64,000 nt of DNA from Leucobacter musarum subsp. musarum (GCF_001273845.1 NZ_JHBW01000063.1:1-64000); one strand, 5' to 3'. Positions 41,917-50,175 are shown, numbered from the stretch's first letter. The notes: generated by a model not told the origin, from the sequence alone. Translations and numbers: made by a program.

Positions 41917-41925
41917 TGTGGATAA
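41917..41925. promoter_or_regulatory. Perfect DnaA-box 9-mer beside crgA terminator
   Basis: TGTGGATAA lies directly before the crgA/rhomboid terminator, about 17 kb from dnaA. Confidence 0.35.
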
Positions 41926-41928
41926 CTC

Positions 41929-41956
41929 GAAGGCCCTCGGTTTCCCGAGGGCCTTC
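41929..41956. terminator. Bidirectional terminator between crgA and rhomboid
   Basis: GAAGGCCCTCGG, loop TTTC, CCGAGGGCCTTC: a perfect 12-bp stem between convergent genes. Confidence 0.8.
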
Positions 41957-41999
41957 AGTCGTTGCTGCTCGATGCGACGCGCACCGGATCACCCAGGCG

Positions 42000-42914
42000 T
42001 TAGCCTCCCGGCACCATGACGAAGTAGGCACCGGCGAGCAGTACCAGGAGTGCACCGATACCGACGAGCCCGGTCACGCGCAGGGTGCGACGTCGCGGCC
42101 CGCGCGTCGCCAGCATCATCCACATCGTCAACGCACCGACGACCATGCCGCCGAGGTGGGCTTGCCAGGAGATCGCCGTTCCCGGAATGAAGCCGATCGC
42201 GAAGTTCAGACCAATCAGCACGGCGAGCGAGGTGATATTCACCTGAGCGGCCTTCAGCGCGACCAGCGTGGCCGCGAGTACGCCGAAGATCGCGCCGGAT
42301 GCACCGACCGTGGGCACGAGCATCGTCTGCGGGTCGGCATACGCCCAGAGCATCACGCCGAGTGATCCGCCGATTCCGGCGAAGACGTAGAGGAGCGCGT
42401 ACGCCACCCGCCCGATCATCTGCTCCAGGTTTCTTCCGAAGAGCCACAACGTGTACAGGTTGAAGAGGATGTGGAAGATGAACCCTGTGGAGTGCGTGAA
42501 CATCGCCGTGACCAGTCGCCACGGTTCGAACACGCCGGGCACGGAATACAGCGGCGCGTACCAGAGGGCGCGCGTCACGCCGTCATCGGCAAAGGCCGAC
42601 CCCAACCACTGCGCACTGAAGACCACGGTGCAGAGCGCCATGATCGCGTAGGTCACCGGAGTCTCCAGTGCCGCAATGCGACGGCCGGCAACCCGAGTGG
42701 ACCGCGCAGCGCGCTGCGTCACCGGTGCCTGCATCTGCTTCGTGCATTCGGGGCACAGCACCCCAACCGCAGAGACGACCTGGCAGTCACCACAGATCGT
42801 GCGGCCGCACCGCTGGCACAGCGTGAAGCTGTGCACATTCGGGTGCCGGTAACAGACGTCGTCGGGGCCGTACTCGACGCGTTCGCCGAATGCCGGCCCC
42901 GACCCGTTCGTCAC
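42000..42914 (-). CDS. Rhomboid family intramembrane serine protease with N-terminal zinc ribbon
   Basis: 304 residues from GTG 42914, with AAGGAA eight bases upstream. Residues 21-57 contain seven cysteines in CxxC pairs and a CYRHPN start (B-box/zinc-ribbon type). The six-helix rhomboid core has HILFN (Asn152), the catalytic GASG with Ser206 and QAHLGG with His253. It cleaves membrane proteins within the bilayer. It begins 12 bases after the ppiA stop, so both genes form an operon. Confidence 0.94.
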   Translation of the reverse strand: MTNGSGPAFGERVEYGPDDVCYRHPNVHSFTLCQRCGRTICGDCQVVSAVGVLCPECTKQMQAPVTQRAARSTRVAGRRIAALETPVTYAIMALCTVVFSAQWLGSAFADDGVTRALWYAPLYSVPGVFEPWRLVTAMFTHSTGFIFHILFNLYTLWLFGRNLEQMIGRVAYALLYVFAGIGGSLGVMLWAYADPQTMLVPTVGASGAIFGVLAATLVALKAAQVNITSLAVLIGLNFAIGFIPGTAISWQAHLGGMVVGALTMWMMLATRGPRRRTLRVTGLVGIGALLVLLAGAYFVMVPGG

Positions 42915-42926
42915 CTTCGGAATTCC

Positions 42927-43436
42927 TTAGGCTGCGACGACGTCGACGCCGGAGATCACGACGTCTTCGACCGGGCGATCCTGACCACCGGTCTGCACGC
43001 CCGAGATCGCGTCGACGACTGCCTTTGACGCATCATCGGCGACGACGCCGAAGATGCTGTGCTTGCCGTTCAGCCAGTCAGGAGCGGTCGTGGTGATGAA
43101 GAACTGCGAACCGTTGGTGCCCGCGAGACGGCCGGTCATGTCGGGGCGCTTTCCCGCATTCGCCATAGCCAGCTGGTACGGCTGGTCGAAGACGAGCTCG
43201 GGGTGAATCTCGTCATCGAAGGTGTAGCCGGGGCCGCCGGTACCGGTGCCGGTCGGATCGCCGCCCTGAATCATGAAGTTCGGAATGATGCGGTGGAAGA
43301 TGACGCCGTCGTAGAAGCCCTTCTCGGCAAGGTCGACGAAGTTCTTCACCGTCTTCGGCGCGTGATCGCCGAAGAGGTTGATGACGATGTCGCCGTGATT
43401 GGTGTGAATGGTGGCTACCGAAGTATGAATGGTCAT
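42927..43436 (-). CDS. ppiA: Cyclophilin-type peptidyl-prolyl cis-trans isomerase
   Basis: 169 residues from ATG 43436, close to the single-domain family length. Cyclophilin motifs: [33 protein letters not shown] (catalytic Arg), [11 protein letters not shown] and GKHSIFGVV. It is cytoplasmic and assists folding at proline bonds. No ribosome site; a TAGACT lies six bases before the ATG, so a leaderless mRNA is likely. The conserved neighbour of gyrA and crgA (Rv0009). Confidence 0.96.
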   Translation of the reverse strand: MTIHTSVATIHTNHGDIVINLFGDHAPKTVKNFVDLAEKGFYDGVIFHRIIPNFMIQGGDPTGTGTGGPGYTFDDEIHPELVFDQPYQLAMANAGKRPDMTGRLAGTNGSQFFITTTAPDWLNGKHSIFGVVADDASKAVVDAISGVQTGGQDRPVEDVVISGVDVVAA

Positions 43437-43442
43437 GGTTTC

Positions 43443-43448
43443 AGTCTA
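43443..43448 (-). promoter_or_regulatory. -10 element (TAGACT) of a probable leaderless ppiA promoter
   Basis: TAGACT on the minus strand is separated by six bases from the ppiA ATG at 43436. The same hexamer and spacing occur before crgA. Confidence 0.5.
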
Positions 43449-43619
43449 TGCGGCAGCACTGACAAAGAAACCGCTGTCAACCCCCTTCGACCCCGGAGAA
43501 CGCCTGGAATCGCGGGCGATCGCTTGCGACGGACGCCCTGCGACCACAGGTTCGGTGTAGCGTGGACGCAACGGGTGACACCACCGACAGGTTTGCCTCG
43601 TCGAGCAAGGAGGATACGA

Positions 43620-44126
43620 ATGAATCTCTCACGCAAGCGCCGCCGCGAACTTCGCAAGCTGCGGAAGAACGCCCAGGAGCTGCTCGACCAGCAGCGCCTC
43701 GTACTCGGGCACGCAGGCGAAGTTCTGGGTCAGGCCGGCAGCCAGGCTCGTCGGCTGAGCGATGAGCACCTCGCGCCCCGCGTGGACGACGCGCTCGAGG
43801 CCGTGCGCCCGAAGATCGACCGCGGGGTCGCCAATGCCCGTCGTGCAGCCGACACCGTGCGCCGCGCGACGACGCCGTTCGTCGCCAGCGCCCTTGCGCG
43901 CACGATCCGCACCCTCGACGAGCTCGACAACCACGACGCCGCGAAGCAGGTGCGCGGGTTCGGTGAGCGCTCCGGCTTCCTCAAGGCTGAGAAGAAGAGC
44001 AAGGGCGGCGTGATCGCTCTCGGCATTGGCATCGCTGCGGCTGTGGGCGTGGGCTATGCCCTCTGGCAGGCCTTCCGCACCGATGATGAGCTGTGGGTCG
44101 CTCCCGAAAGCTCCAGCGCCAACTGA
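43620..44126 (+). CDS. Basic coiled protein with one C-terminal membrane helix, unknown function
   Basis: 168 residues from ATG 43620, with a perfect AAGGAGG six bases ahead, one of the strongest ribosome sites here. The longer frame to 43059 lies antisense to ppiA and is rejected. The N-terminus is very basic (NLSRKRRRELRKLRKNAQEL). A helical middle region has repeated Arg/Ala/Asp spacing, and a single helix near 138-155 (GVIALGIGIAAAVGVGYALW) ends in a short acidic tail. No domain is recognised. The layout resembles small actinobacterial membrane-associated proteins found near crgA. Confidence 0.75.
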   Translation: MNLSRKRRRELRKLRKNAQELLDQQRLVLGHAGEVLGQAGSQARRLSDEHLAPRVDDALEAVRPKIDRGVANARRAADTVRRATTPFVASALARTIRTLDELDNHDAAKQVRGFGERSGFLKAEKKSKGGVIALGIGIAAAVGVGYALWQAFRTDDELWVAPESSSAN

Positions 44127-44139
44127 CGCATATTGATAG

Positions 44140-44179
44140 AGAAGGGGCGCCCGGACCAATTGGTTCGGGCGCCCCTTCT
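44140..44179. terminator. Bidirectional terminator
   Basis: AGAAGGGGCGCCCG...CGGGCGCCCCTTCT: long stem with one mismatch and central ACCAATTGGT, between convergent genes. Confidence 0.8.
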
Positions 44180-44193
44180 GTGCATAGACACCG

Positions 44194-44679
44194 TTATTTG
44201 CGCGGCTTGCCCTGGCGCTGCTGCCGGCTTCCGCCCTTCACAGCCTTCGCCGGGGGCCGACGGTGCAGACCCGCCATCCGCAACCCCGTCTGCACGAGCG
44301 AGAGGGTACGCAGCGACTTGATGTCACGCAGCGGTACCCAGCGCGCCTCATCGGAAGAGCCGCCAACTTCGTTCCGCAGCGGACCATCCGAGACCGTTGC
44401 ACGATAGACGATGCGGATCGTGTGGAGCTCGGGATCATCACCGGCAGGCACTTCTTCACGCACCATTACGCGGGAATCGACACCGAGCAGCTTGCCGACT
44501 CGGGCTTCGAGCCCGGTCTCCTCGGCCACCTCGCGGATGACGGCGTCGCGGGGATCCTCACCGCTCTCGATGCCGCCCCCGGGGAGCGTCCAACCGTGCA
44601 GGTGCCCCCGTCGCCAATGCGTCAGCAGGATCTTGCCGCGCCGCTCAACCACAGCGTAGGCAGCCACTCGAAGATCCAT
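44194..44679 (-). CDS. NUDIX hydrolase
   Basis: 161 residues from ATG 44679. A complete Nudix box lies at 35-57 (GGIESGEDPRDAVIREVAEE, then TGL), matching GX5EX7REUXEEXGU. The C-terminus is basic (RPPAKAVKGGSRQQRQGKPR), which is unusual and may bind nucleic acid. The family hydrolyses nucleoside diphosphates linked to another group. A TAGGCT element six bases before the ATG overlaps the last codons of the upstream hydrolase, suggesting a separate leaderless transcript. Confidence 0.92.
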   Translation of the reverse strand: MDLRVAAYAVVERRGKILLTHWRRGHLHGWTLPGGGIESGEDPRDAVIREVAEETGLEARVGKLLGVDSRVMVREEVPAGDDPELHTIRIVYRATVSDGPLRNEVGGSSDEARWVPLRDIKSLRTLSLVQTGLRMAGLHRRPPAKAVKGGSRQQRQGKPRK

Positions 44680-44685
44680 GATCCG

Positions 44686-44691
44686 AGCCTA
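44686..44691 (-). promoter_or_regulatory. -10 element (TAGGCT) of a probable leaderless NUDIX promoter
   Basis: TAGGCT on the minus strand, six bases before ATG 44679; its first three bases are the stop codon of the upstream gene. Confidence 0.45.
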
Positions 44692-45816
44692 GTCGGTCGT
44701 GCCCTCCGCAGCCTTCGACCGCGCCGATGGCGGCGGTCGATCAACGCTTGAGCTTGCTGCCACGGCGCCGGGTCCAGTTTCGCTCCGCGCCCACCCCGTG
44801 AGCCATCGATCCATCCGCGCGAAAGCTTCGGTCCGCACTTCTGCTCGTGACAGGAAGACGTCGTGCAGGGCACCATCCAACCGTTCCACGGTGAGAGAGC
44901 TTCCCAGATGCAGCGCGGCTTTCGCGACCTCGTCGACGTCGAGCACCGTATCCGCAGCCGTCAGCGCAGGGTCCCATCGCAGCGGCAATGCCGACCGTGC
45001 CGAGAGCAGCATTAGAATCGGCGCGTGCAGATGCAGCCCTCGACTGACCTGCGCATGCCCTGCGAGGATCGCCCGCAGCCATCCATTCATCACCGTATGA
45101 CTGCGATCCGGGCGCCACGTCGTGTTGACCTGGTCGAGCTCCTCGCGCGGCCCCACCTCGCGCTGCGCCCGCGAATAGAATCCCGAGTCGAACTGAGGTG
45201 CCGCATCGCGCAGGTTGAAGCGCGCGCGCAGATTCACGAGTGGTGCAATCATCTGCCGCCCGGCACCGCTGAGCTGAAACTCGAGCCATGGGCTGTTCAG
45301 AATGAGGCCGTCCGCGCGACCCGGATGCGCCGCAGCCCACAGGCTGAGCACGAGGCCGCCGGTCGAGTGACCCAGGAGCAGGAGTCGACGACGCCCACGC
45401 TTCGGTCGATCGGAGCCGGCGGGCTCCGCTCCGATGACCGCAAGCGCCTGATCGATCTCGAGGTCGTAGTCCGTCAGATCCTCGATGTACCCAGCCGTTT
45501 GGCCCTCGCGCAGACTGCGTCCGTACTTGCGGAGGTCAAGGGCGAAGAAGCGTGCTCCTCGGTCCGTCCAGAATCGCGCCAGACTGCGCTGGAAGAAGTA
45601 GTCGGACCATCCATGCACATAGAGCACGTCAACGCCCTCCAGGGGCCGTGGACGGCTCGTGAGACGCTCAAAGAATCGACGCTCGGCAGGGAGGGATCGC
45701 ACGAGCGTTGCGACCAGCGGGCCTTCTTCGTCACTTCCCAGGTCGATTTCACGATATTCGAACCCCGGCCCGAGCACGTCGGGCCGCCACTCGGGTGACA
45801 CCGCCAACGCCTCCAT
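44689..45816 (-). CDS. Alpha/beta hydrolase, serine lipase/monoacylglycerol lipase-like
   Basis: 375 residues from ATG 45816; an in-frame ATG at 45840 is the longer option, but a TACACT element seven bases before 45816 favours the shorter start. Motifs: VDVLYVHGWSDYFFQ (oxyanion region), LLLLGHSTGGLVLSLWAAAH (nucleophile Ser) and DGALHDVFLSR with the closing His. No signal peptide. The C-terminal 30 residues are Ala/Ser/Pro-rich. The substrate is unknown; lipid esters are likely by family. Confidence 0.88.
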   Translation of the reverse strand: MEALAVSPEWRPDVLGPGFEYREIDLGSDEEGPLVATLVRSLPAERRFFERLTSRPRPLEGVDVLYVHGWSDYFFQRSLARFWTDRGARFFALDLRKYGRSLREGQTAGYIEDLTDYDLEIDQALAVIGAEPAGSDRPKRGRRRLLLLGHSTGGLVLSLWAAAHPGRADGLILNSPWLEFQLSGAGRQMIAPLVNLRARFNLRDAAPQFDSGFYSRAQREVGPREELDQVNTTWRPDRSHTVMNGWLRAILAGHAQVSRGLHLHAPILMLLSARSALPLRWDPALTAADTVLDVDEVAKAALHLGSSLTVERLDGALHDVFLSRAEVRTEAFARMDRWLTGWARSETGPGAVAASSSVDRPPPSARSKAAEGTTD

Positions 45817-45823
45817 GCCGCCC

Positions 45824-45829
45824 AGTGTA
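45824..45829 (-). promoter_or_regulatory. -10 element (TACACT) of a probable leaderless promoter
   Basis: TACACT on the minus strand, seven bases before ATG 45816 of the hydrolase. Confidence 0.45.
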
Positions 45830-45923
45830 CGGTGCGGCATGGAGGCGTGGGTGGGGGCGAAGCGTACGCTGCCGATCGCTGAACTGGGCGCCGGCGCTCA
45901 GGGGCGCAGCTCAGCAGGAGGGC

Positions 45924-46949
45924 TCAGCGCAGTGTGACCTGGGCCGCTTCCGCCCGCACCGAAATCACGTGCTTCGATTCTTGGTCAACGGTCAAGCGAT
46001 TGTCGATCTTGCCGAGCTCAGACTGCTCGTCGACGCGGTAGTCGCCGGCTGGCAGGCGCAGTACTGCGCTTCCGGTGCTGGCTTCGATCTCGACGCGATC
46101 CGGCAGCGTGCCGGTGAGTTCGAGCTTTGCAGAGCCGGCTTCAACGCCGAGGTCGAGCGTCGCAACGTCTGCGAGAGCAACGTCAGCCTTGCCCGCTTCG
46201 AGATCGAGCGAGAGCGAGTGAGCGCTACCGTCAAGTCGCAGTTCTCCCGCTTCGACATCGACATCGAACCCGCGGTAGGTACCGTCGGCGGTCAGTGTGC
46301 CACCCTGCAGCGATGCCTCGACGTTGAGGCTCTGCTCATCATCCATCCACTGCGGCAGGGTCAGTGTTGCCGTCGCGCCACCGAAAGCGCCGGACCCGCA
46401 ATTCACGAAGCAGCCGGAGACGAGCCCGCGATCCGGCGTCTCCACGGTGAGTTCTGTGCCTTCGACCCCGAGCACCCACGCATCGGCTCGCGGGCCCGAC
46501 ACCTCGAGCTGCGCCTCGGCGACGTCTGCGAATTGGAGTGTGAATGCCGCCGCCTCGATGTTGAGATCGAGCGAGGTCACCTCGGTCACGTCAACGGTCT
46601 GCGTCACCTGTCCGTCGGCGTCGCTCATCGTCGTGGTGCCGGATCCATCGGTGCCCAGGGTCTCATCGAAATCGCCGCCATCGACGAGCGATTCGACCAT
46701 GCTGAAGCGATCTGGCGCGAGCACTGCATAGGCGGCCGAAGCCCCCACGCCGAGGAGCACGAGCCCACCGACTGCAGCAGTCACGGCGACGATGGTCGCC
46801 GTCGCGGTGACGGTTTTCGCCGCGCCGGGGCGCGCGCCGGGCTGCGCACCCGCTGCTGCCGCTGTGGGCGTGTGCAGCTGGGGCGCCGGCTGCGCTGATG
46901 GTTGAGGCGTGTGCTGCTGCTGGTTCTGGGGTGAGTACTGATCGGTCAT
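45924..46949 (-). CDS. DUF4097 membrane protein, LiaF-like third component
   Basis: 341 residues from ATG 46949, whose start overlaps the response-regulator stop (ATGA). The N-terminal 45 residues are Gln/Pro/Ala-rich and cytoplasmic. One membrane helix follows (about 46-75), then about 260 residues of repeating short beta strands (VTSLDLNIEAAAFTLQFADV, SLNVEASLQGGTLTADG, LRLDGSAHSLSLDLEAGKAD), the DUF4097 beta-helix pattern. A Cys pair in GCFVNCGSG may form a disulfide. Being third in a kinase-regulator operon it resembles LiaF of LiaFSR systems, which holds the kinase inactive until envelope stress. Confidence 0.82.
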   Translation of the reverse strand: MTDQYSPQNQQQHTPQPSAQPAPQLHTPTAAAAGAQPGARPGAAKTVTATATIVAVTAAVGGLVLLGVGASAAYAVLAPDRFSMVESLVDGGDFDETLGTDGSGTTTMSDADGQVTQTVDVTEVTSLDLNIEAAAFTLQFADVAEAQLEVSGPRADAWVLGVEGTELTVETPDRGLVSGCFVNCGSGAFGGATATLTLPQWMDDEQSLNVEASLQGGTLTADGTYRGFDVDVEAGELRLDGSAHSLSLDLEAGKADVALADVATLDLGVEAGSAKLELTGTLPDRVEIEASTGSAVLRLPAGDYRVDEQSELGKIDNRLTVDQESKHVISVRAEAAQVTLR

Positions 46950-47656
46950 GCGGGGGCTCCCGTCTGCGGGTTCTGTGATGACGTGTCGTTGGGCTGACCG
47001 GTGCCGGCGCCGTAGCTTTCGAAATGAGCGATGGCGGCGAGCACACGTCGATTGCCGCCCTCATCGGGTTCGAGCCCGAGCTTCTGGAAGATCGCAGTGA
47101 TGTGTTTTTCGACACTGGCTTCCGAGAGGAACAGCAGCGATGCGATCGCCTGGTTCGAACGCCCCTCGGCCAGCGCGGCGAGCACGGTGCGCTCTCGTTC
47201 CGTCAACGCCCGCATGCGATCATCTCGCGAACGACGGGTGAGGAGTTGCGCCACCACTTCAGGGTCGAGCACCGTGGCGCCATCGGCGATGCGCTGCACC
47301 GAGTCGATGAACTCCCCCACGTCGGCGACGCGATCCTTCAGCAGATAGCCAAAGGCCCCGCCCTGCGCCGCGATCAATTCGCTTGCGTAGCGCTCCTCCA
47401 CATACTGCGAGAGTACGAGCACCGGAAGCCCCGGTCGCGCACGGCGCAGCTCGAGCGCCGCCAGAATCCCCTCGTCGGTAAATGTCGGCGGCAGCCGTAC
47501 GTCGAGAATGCAGAGTTCAGGATCGGCCTGTGCCACTGCGGCCATGAGGGTCGTCGCGTCAGGAAGCGCCGAAACAACCTCGTGCCCTCCGTGTTCGAGC
47601 AGTCGCACGAGCCCTTCGCGCAGCAGTACGGAATCTTCGCAGATCAGGATGCGCAT
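46946..47656 (-). CDS. NarL/LuxR-family response regulator
   Basis: 236 residues from ATG 47656, with GGAGGTGAG upstream inside the kinase gene; the long reading to 47809 lies within that gene. The receiver domain has the phospho-acceptor Asp52 in CILDVRLPP, an acidic ED at 7-8 and YLLKD. The LuxR HTH is at about 150-200 (LTERERTVLAALAEGRSNQA, LSEASVEKHITAIFQKLGL). It overlaps the kinase stop by 13 bases and the DUF4097 start by four, so all three are translated from one mRNA. Confidence 0.94.
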   Translation of the reverse strand: MRILICEDSVLLREGLVRLLEHGGHEVVSALPDATTLMAAVAQADPELCILDVRLPPTFTDEGILAALELRRARPGLPVLVLSQYVEERYASELIAAQGGAFGYLLKDRVADVGEFIDSVQRIADGATVLDPEVVAQLLTRRSRDDRMRALTERERTVLAALAEGRSNQAIASLLFLSEASVEKHITAIFQKLGLEPDEGGNRRVLAAIAHFESYGAGTGQPNDTSSQNPQTGAPA

Positions 47657-48861
47657 GGGACACTCACCTCCAGAGCGGTCGGCCCGCCCTGCGGGCTTTC
47701 GAGTCGAGCGGTGCCGCCGGCGGCCAGTACGCGGTTCATGATGCCGTCGAGGCCACCGCCGGGCGTCACCTGTGCGCCGCCGATGCCGTTGTCTTCGACG
47801 CGTGCCCACAGCTGCGGGCTCGCGGGGTCGTCTGCGCGCACACGTACGAGCACGCGCGCCTCACTGGCTCGTGAGTGCTTCGCAGCGTTGGTCAGGGACT
47901 CTGCGATCGCGAAGTACACCGCAGCCTCGGCGTCACGGCTGAACCGTTCGACGAGGCGCACGTCGAGGTGCACCGGAATGTGCGACCGCGCGGCGAGCGC
48001 TGAAAGCGCAGCGTCGAGCCCTCGATCGTCGAGTACCGACGCATAGATCCCCCGCGCCAGCTGGCGCAGCTCGGTGATCGCCGCTTTGGTCGAGGTGTGC
48101 GCCTCGGCAACGAGCAGCTTCGCCGCGGCCGGGTCGCTCTCGATCTTCTCCTGCGCAAGACCCAGTGTCATTCCCACGGATACCAGCCGCGGTTGCACGC
48201 CGTCATGCAGATCGCGCTCGATGCGTGTGCGCTCGACGTCTGCGGCACGAACCGCGCCCTCGCGCTGTTGCTGTGAGACGCGAGCTTGTTCAACGAGCAC
48301 CTCATCTGTGACACCGGCACCGATGATCGCGATCGACACGATGCGGTGTAGCAACACGATGCCGAGAATTGCTGCGGCACTGAGCAGCATCCCGACGACC
48401 CCGGGCTGCCACCAAATCGAGAAGGTGCGAAAGACCGACAGTAGTGCGTGCACGAACCCCTGCACGAGCGCCAAGACTGCGACACCCATAGCGCTCGAGA
48501 TCGCGAAGTTTGCGAACGATCGCCACATGCGCCCATCGACGGATTGCCGCAGCACCGATCCGAACCAGGCACCGAACCCGTGTCCTCGAAGCGGCTGCCA
48601 CGTCGGTGCAACCACAGGAATTCGGTAGAGCCCACCCACACGTGCGGTTTCGAACCAGGCGATACCGAAGAGGGCATACACCAGCGCGACCAGCAGAATC
48701 AGGCCGATACCGATGATCAGCATGCCAATGCCGGTACCGATCATGGTGAGAAGGAGCAGCGTGACGGTGAAGCCGACCATACCGAGCGCGGCAAGATGCA
48801 ACGCGGTGAGCGCGAGCCGGTAGGGAGGCCTCACTGAGCGCGAGACGGGAGAACTGGTCAT
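47644..48861 (-). CDS. HisKA_3-type sensor histidine kinase
   Basis: 405 residues from ATG 48861. Several membrane helices in the first 185 residues (two at 25-70, others at 118-145 and 155-183) with almost no outer loops. The dimerisation/phosphorylation helix has ERTRIERDLHDGVQPRLV with His219, followed by an HATPase domain (AVYFAIAESLTNAAKHSRAS, VEDNGIGGA, GGGLDGIMNRV). Intramembrane-sensing kinases with this plan respond to cell-envelope stress. No ribosome site; TACCGT lies six bases before the ATG. Confidence 0.93.
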   Translation of the reverse strand: MTSSPVSRSVRPPYRLALTALHLAALGMVGFTVTLLLLTMIGTGIGMLIIGIGLILLVALVYALFGIAWFETARVGGLYRIPVVAPTWQPLRGHGFGAWFGSVLRQSVDGRMWRSFANFAISSAMGVAVLALVQGFVHALLSVFRTFSIWWQPGVVGMLLSAAAILGIVLLHRIVSIAIIGAGVTDEVLVEQARVSQQQREGAVRAADVERTRIERDLHDGVQPRLVSVGMTLGLAQEKIESDPAAAKLLVAEAHTSTKAAITELRQLARGIYASVLDDRGLDAALSALAARSHIPVHLDVRLVERFSRDAEAAVYFAIAESLTNAAKHSRASEARVLVRVRADDPASPQLWARVEDNGIGGAQVTPGGGLDGIMNRVLAAGGTARLESPQGGPTALEVSVPCAS

Positions 48862-48867
48862 GCTCCT

Positions 48868-48873
48868 ACGGTA
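48868..48873 (-). promoter_or_regulatory. -10 element (TACCGT) of a probable leaderless promoter
   Basis: TACCGT on the minus strand, six bases before ATG 48861 of the histidine kinase operon. Confidence 0.4.
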
Positions 48874-48916
48874 GAGCGTGCCCCAGACACTGAGGCAGCC
48901 GGGCAGCCCGAGACTC

Positions 48917-48938
48917 GGATTCGGGTTTTCCCGAATCC
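48917..48938. terminator. Terminator hairpin behind the EamA gene
   Basis: GGATTCGGG-TTTT-CCCGAATCC, a perfect 9-bp stem with a four-base loop, 46 bases past the EamA stop on the minus strand and upstream of the kinase operon. Confidence 0.7.
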
Positions 48939-48983
48939 ACCTGCGACGATTTCACTTGAGTGGGCTGCGTTCGCCGCTCAAGA

Positions 48984-49850
48984 TTAGACCACGCGCCGTG
49001 ATGCGATGACATCAATCACGCACGCGGCGCATCCCAGCACGAGCGCGACTCCGATGGCGAGGTCGAGGGGTTCGCCCAGCATCGCCCACGACCCGATCGC
49101 CGCGAGTGCCGGAATGATGGCGAACACGATCGATGCCCGACGTGCACCGGCTCGTCCGATATACGCCGCGTATGCCGTGGTGCCCAGGAGACCCACAACC
49201 GTCACTGCGGCGAGCAACACCCACGTGGTCGCACCGGGTGCCACGTACTCGTCATTCATGAGGAGCAGGGCACCGGCGAAGGGCAGTGATGCGGTCACTC
49301 CGATCGCGGTGAACGACACCGGTGATACCCCCTGCAGCGTCCTCCCCTGCCAGACCGAGCCGACCGCAAGACCGACGAGCGCGATCAGCGCAGCGAAGAC
49401 TCCGCTGCCGAGCGATGGATCTCGCAGAATCCGCGGCAAGCAGGCCAGCACTACCGCTACCATCGCGATCGCAACCGCCAGGTAGACGAGCGCGGGTTCC
49501 CGGCGGCGGCTGATCACACCGCTCAGGATCGTCACGAGTACCGGGTTCATCGCGATAATCAACGCGGTCACCCCTGCCCCCACGCCATGACTCATTGCCC
49601 AGTACGCCCCGAGAAACTGGGCGCCCTGCACCAAGACTCCGGCGCCGGCCGCGTGCCACCAGGTACTCCCCTGCGGGAGCGCACTGCGAAGTACTGCGAC
49701 GGCGAGCCAGGCGATGACTGCCGTCGCGCCGAAACGAAGCAGTATCAGTAGAAACGGGCTCATTCCCCGTAATGCCAGAGCACCCAGCGGATAGTTCAGC
49801 GCGATCAGTACTGCGGTGGTTCCGAAGAGCAGGGAGGCATTCGCACGCAT
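48984..49850 (-). CDS. EamA/DMT family membrane transporter
   Basis: 288 residues from ATG 49850; the longer frame to 50021 runs through tRNA-Ala and is rejected. Ten hydrophobic helices in two EamA repeats, with YPLGALALRGMSPFLLILLR and GVTALIIAMNPVLVTILSG in the first, and a matching second half with ARRASIVFAIIPALAAIGSW and EPLDLAIGVALVLGC. Such carriers export amino acids, nucleotides or related metabolites. It stands alone between a terminator and tRNA-Ala. Confidence 0.9.
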   Translation of the reverse strand: MRANASLLFGTTAVLIALNYPLGALALRGMSPFLLILLRFGATAVIAWLAVAVLRSALPQGSTWWHAAGAGVLVQGAQFLGAYWAMSHGVGAGVTALIIAMNPVLVTILSGVISRRREPALVYLAVAIAMVAVVLACLPRILRDPSLGSGVFAALIALVGLAVGSVWQGRTLQGVSPVSFTAIGVTASLPFAGALLLMNDEYVAPGATTWVLLAAVTVVGLLGTTAYAAYIGRAGARRASIVFAIIPALAAIGSWAMLGEPLDLAIGVALVLGCAACVIDVIASRRVV

Positions 49851-49927
49851 GCTTCTAGCTTGTCGCTCGAGCCCGCCCCATACGAAACCGGGAACGGCCT
49901 GTATCGAGTACTCCACCGATACATGAG

Positions 49928-49956
49928 AAAAGCCGGCTCGCGAGGGACCGGCTTTC
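49928..49956 (-). terminator. Terminator of tRNA-Ala
   Basis: On the minus strand AGCCGG-(11 bases)-CCGGCT is followed by TTTTC, eight bases beyond the tRNA 3' end. Confidence 0.65.
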
Positions 49957-49963
49957 GAAGTGG

Positions 49964-50036
49964 TGGATCCTGGGAGAATCGAACTCCCGACATCCTGCTT
50001 GCAAAGCAGGCACTCTACCAACTGAGTTAAGGACCC
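49964..50036 (-). tRNA. tRNA-Ala (anticodon TGC)
   Basis: 73 bases on the minus strand, with CCA encoded beyond it (49961-49963). The acceptor stem GGGTCCT/AGGATCC has one G-T pair. The anticodon arm CCTGCTTTGCAAGCAGG gives TGC, and the T-arm GGGAGTTCGATTCTCCC is perfect. It lies behind tRNA-Ile, the conserved pair next to gyrA in actinobacteria. Confidence 0.96.
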
Positions 50037-50175
50037 GAGTGAGTGAACACTCGTTGTCTCTGGCCAGTGACCATGACAACTCGCACTACTTTACTCGATC
50101 TATCCAGCCAATGCAAAAGCGGCCGGTTCGGCGTGGCGCGTGACGCACGGCCTCGCTCGTGCGCGGCCCGGAAAG

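Noticed and set aside
43059..43619. N-terminal extension of the basic membrane protein gene at 43620
   Set aside because: The extension is antisense to ppiA. A perfect AAGGAGG six bases before ATG 43620 marks the true start.
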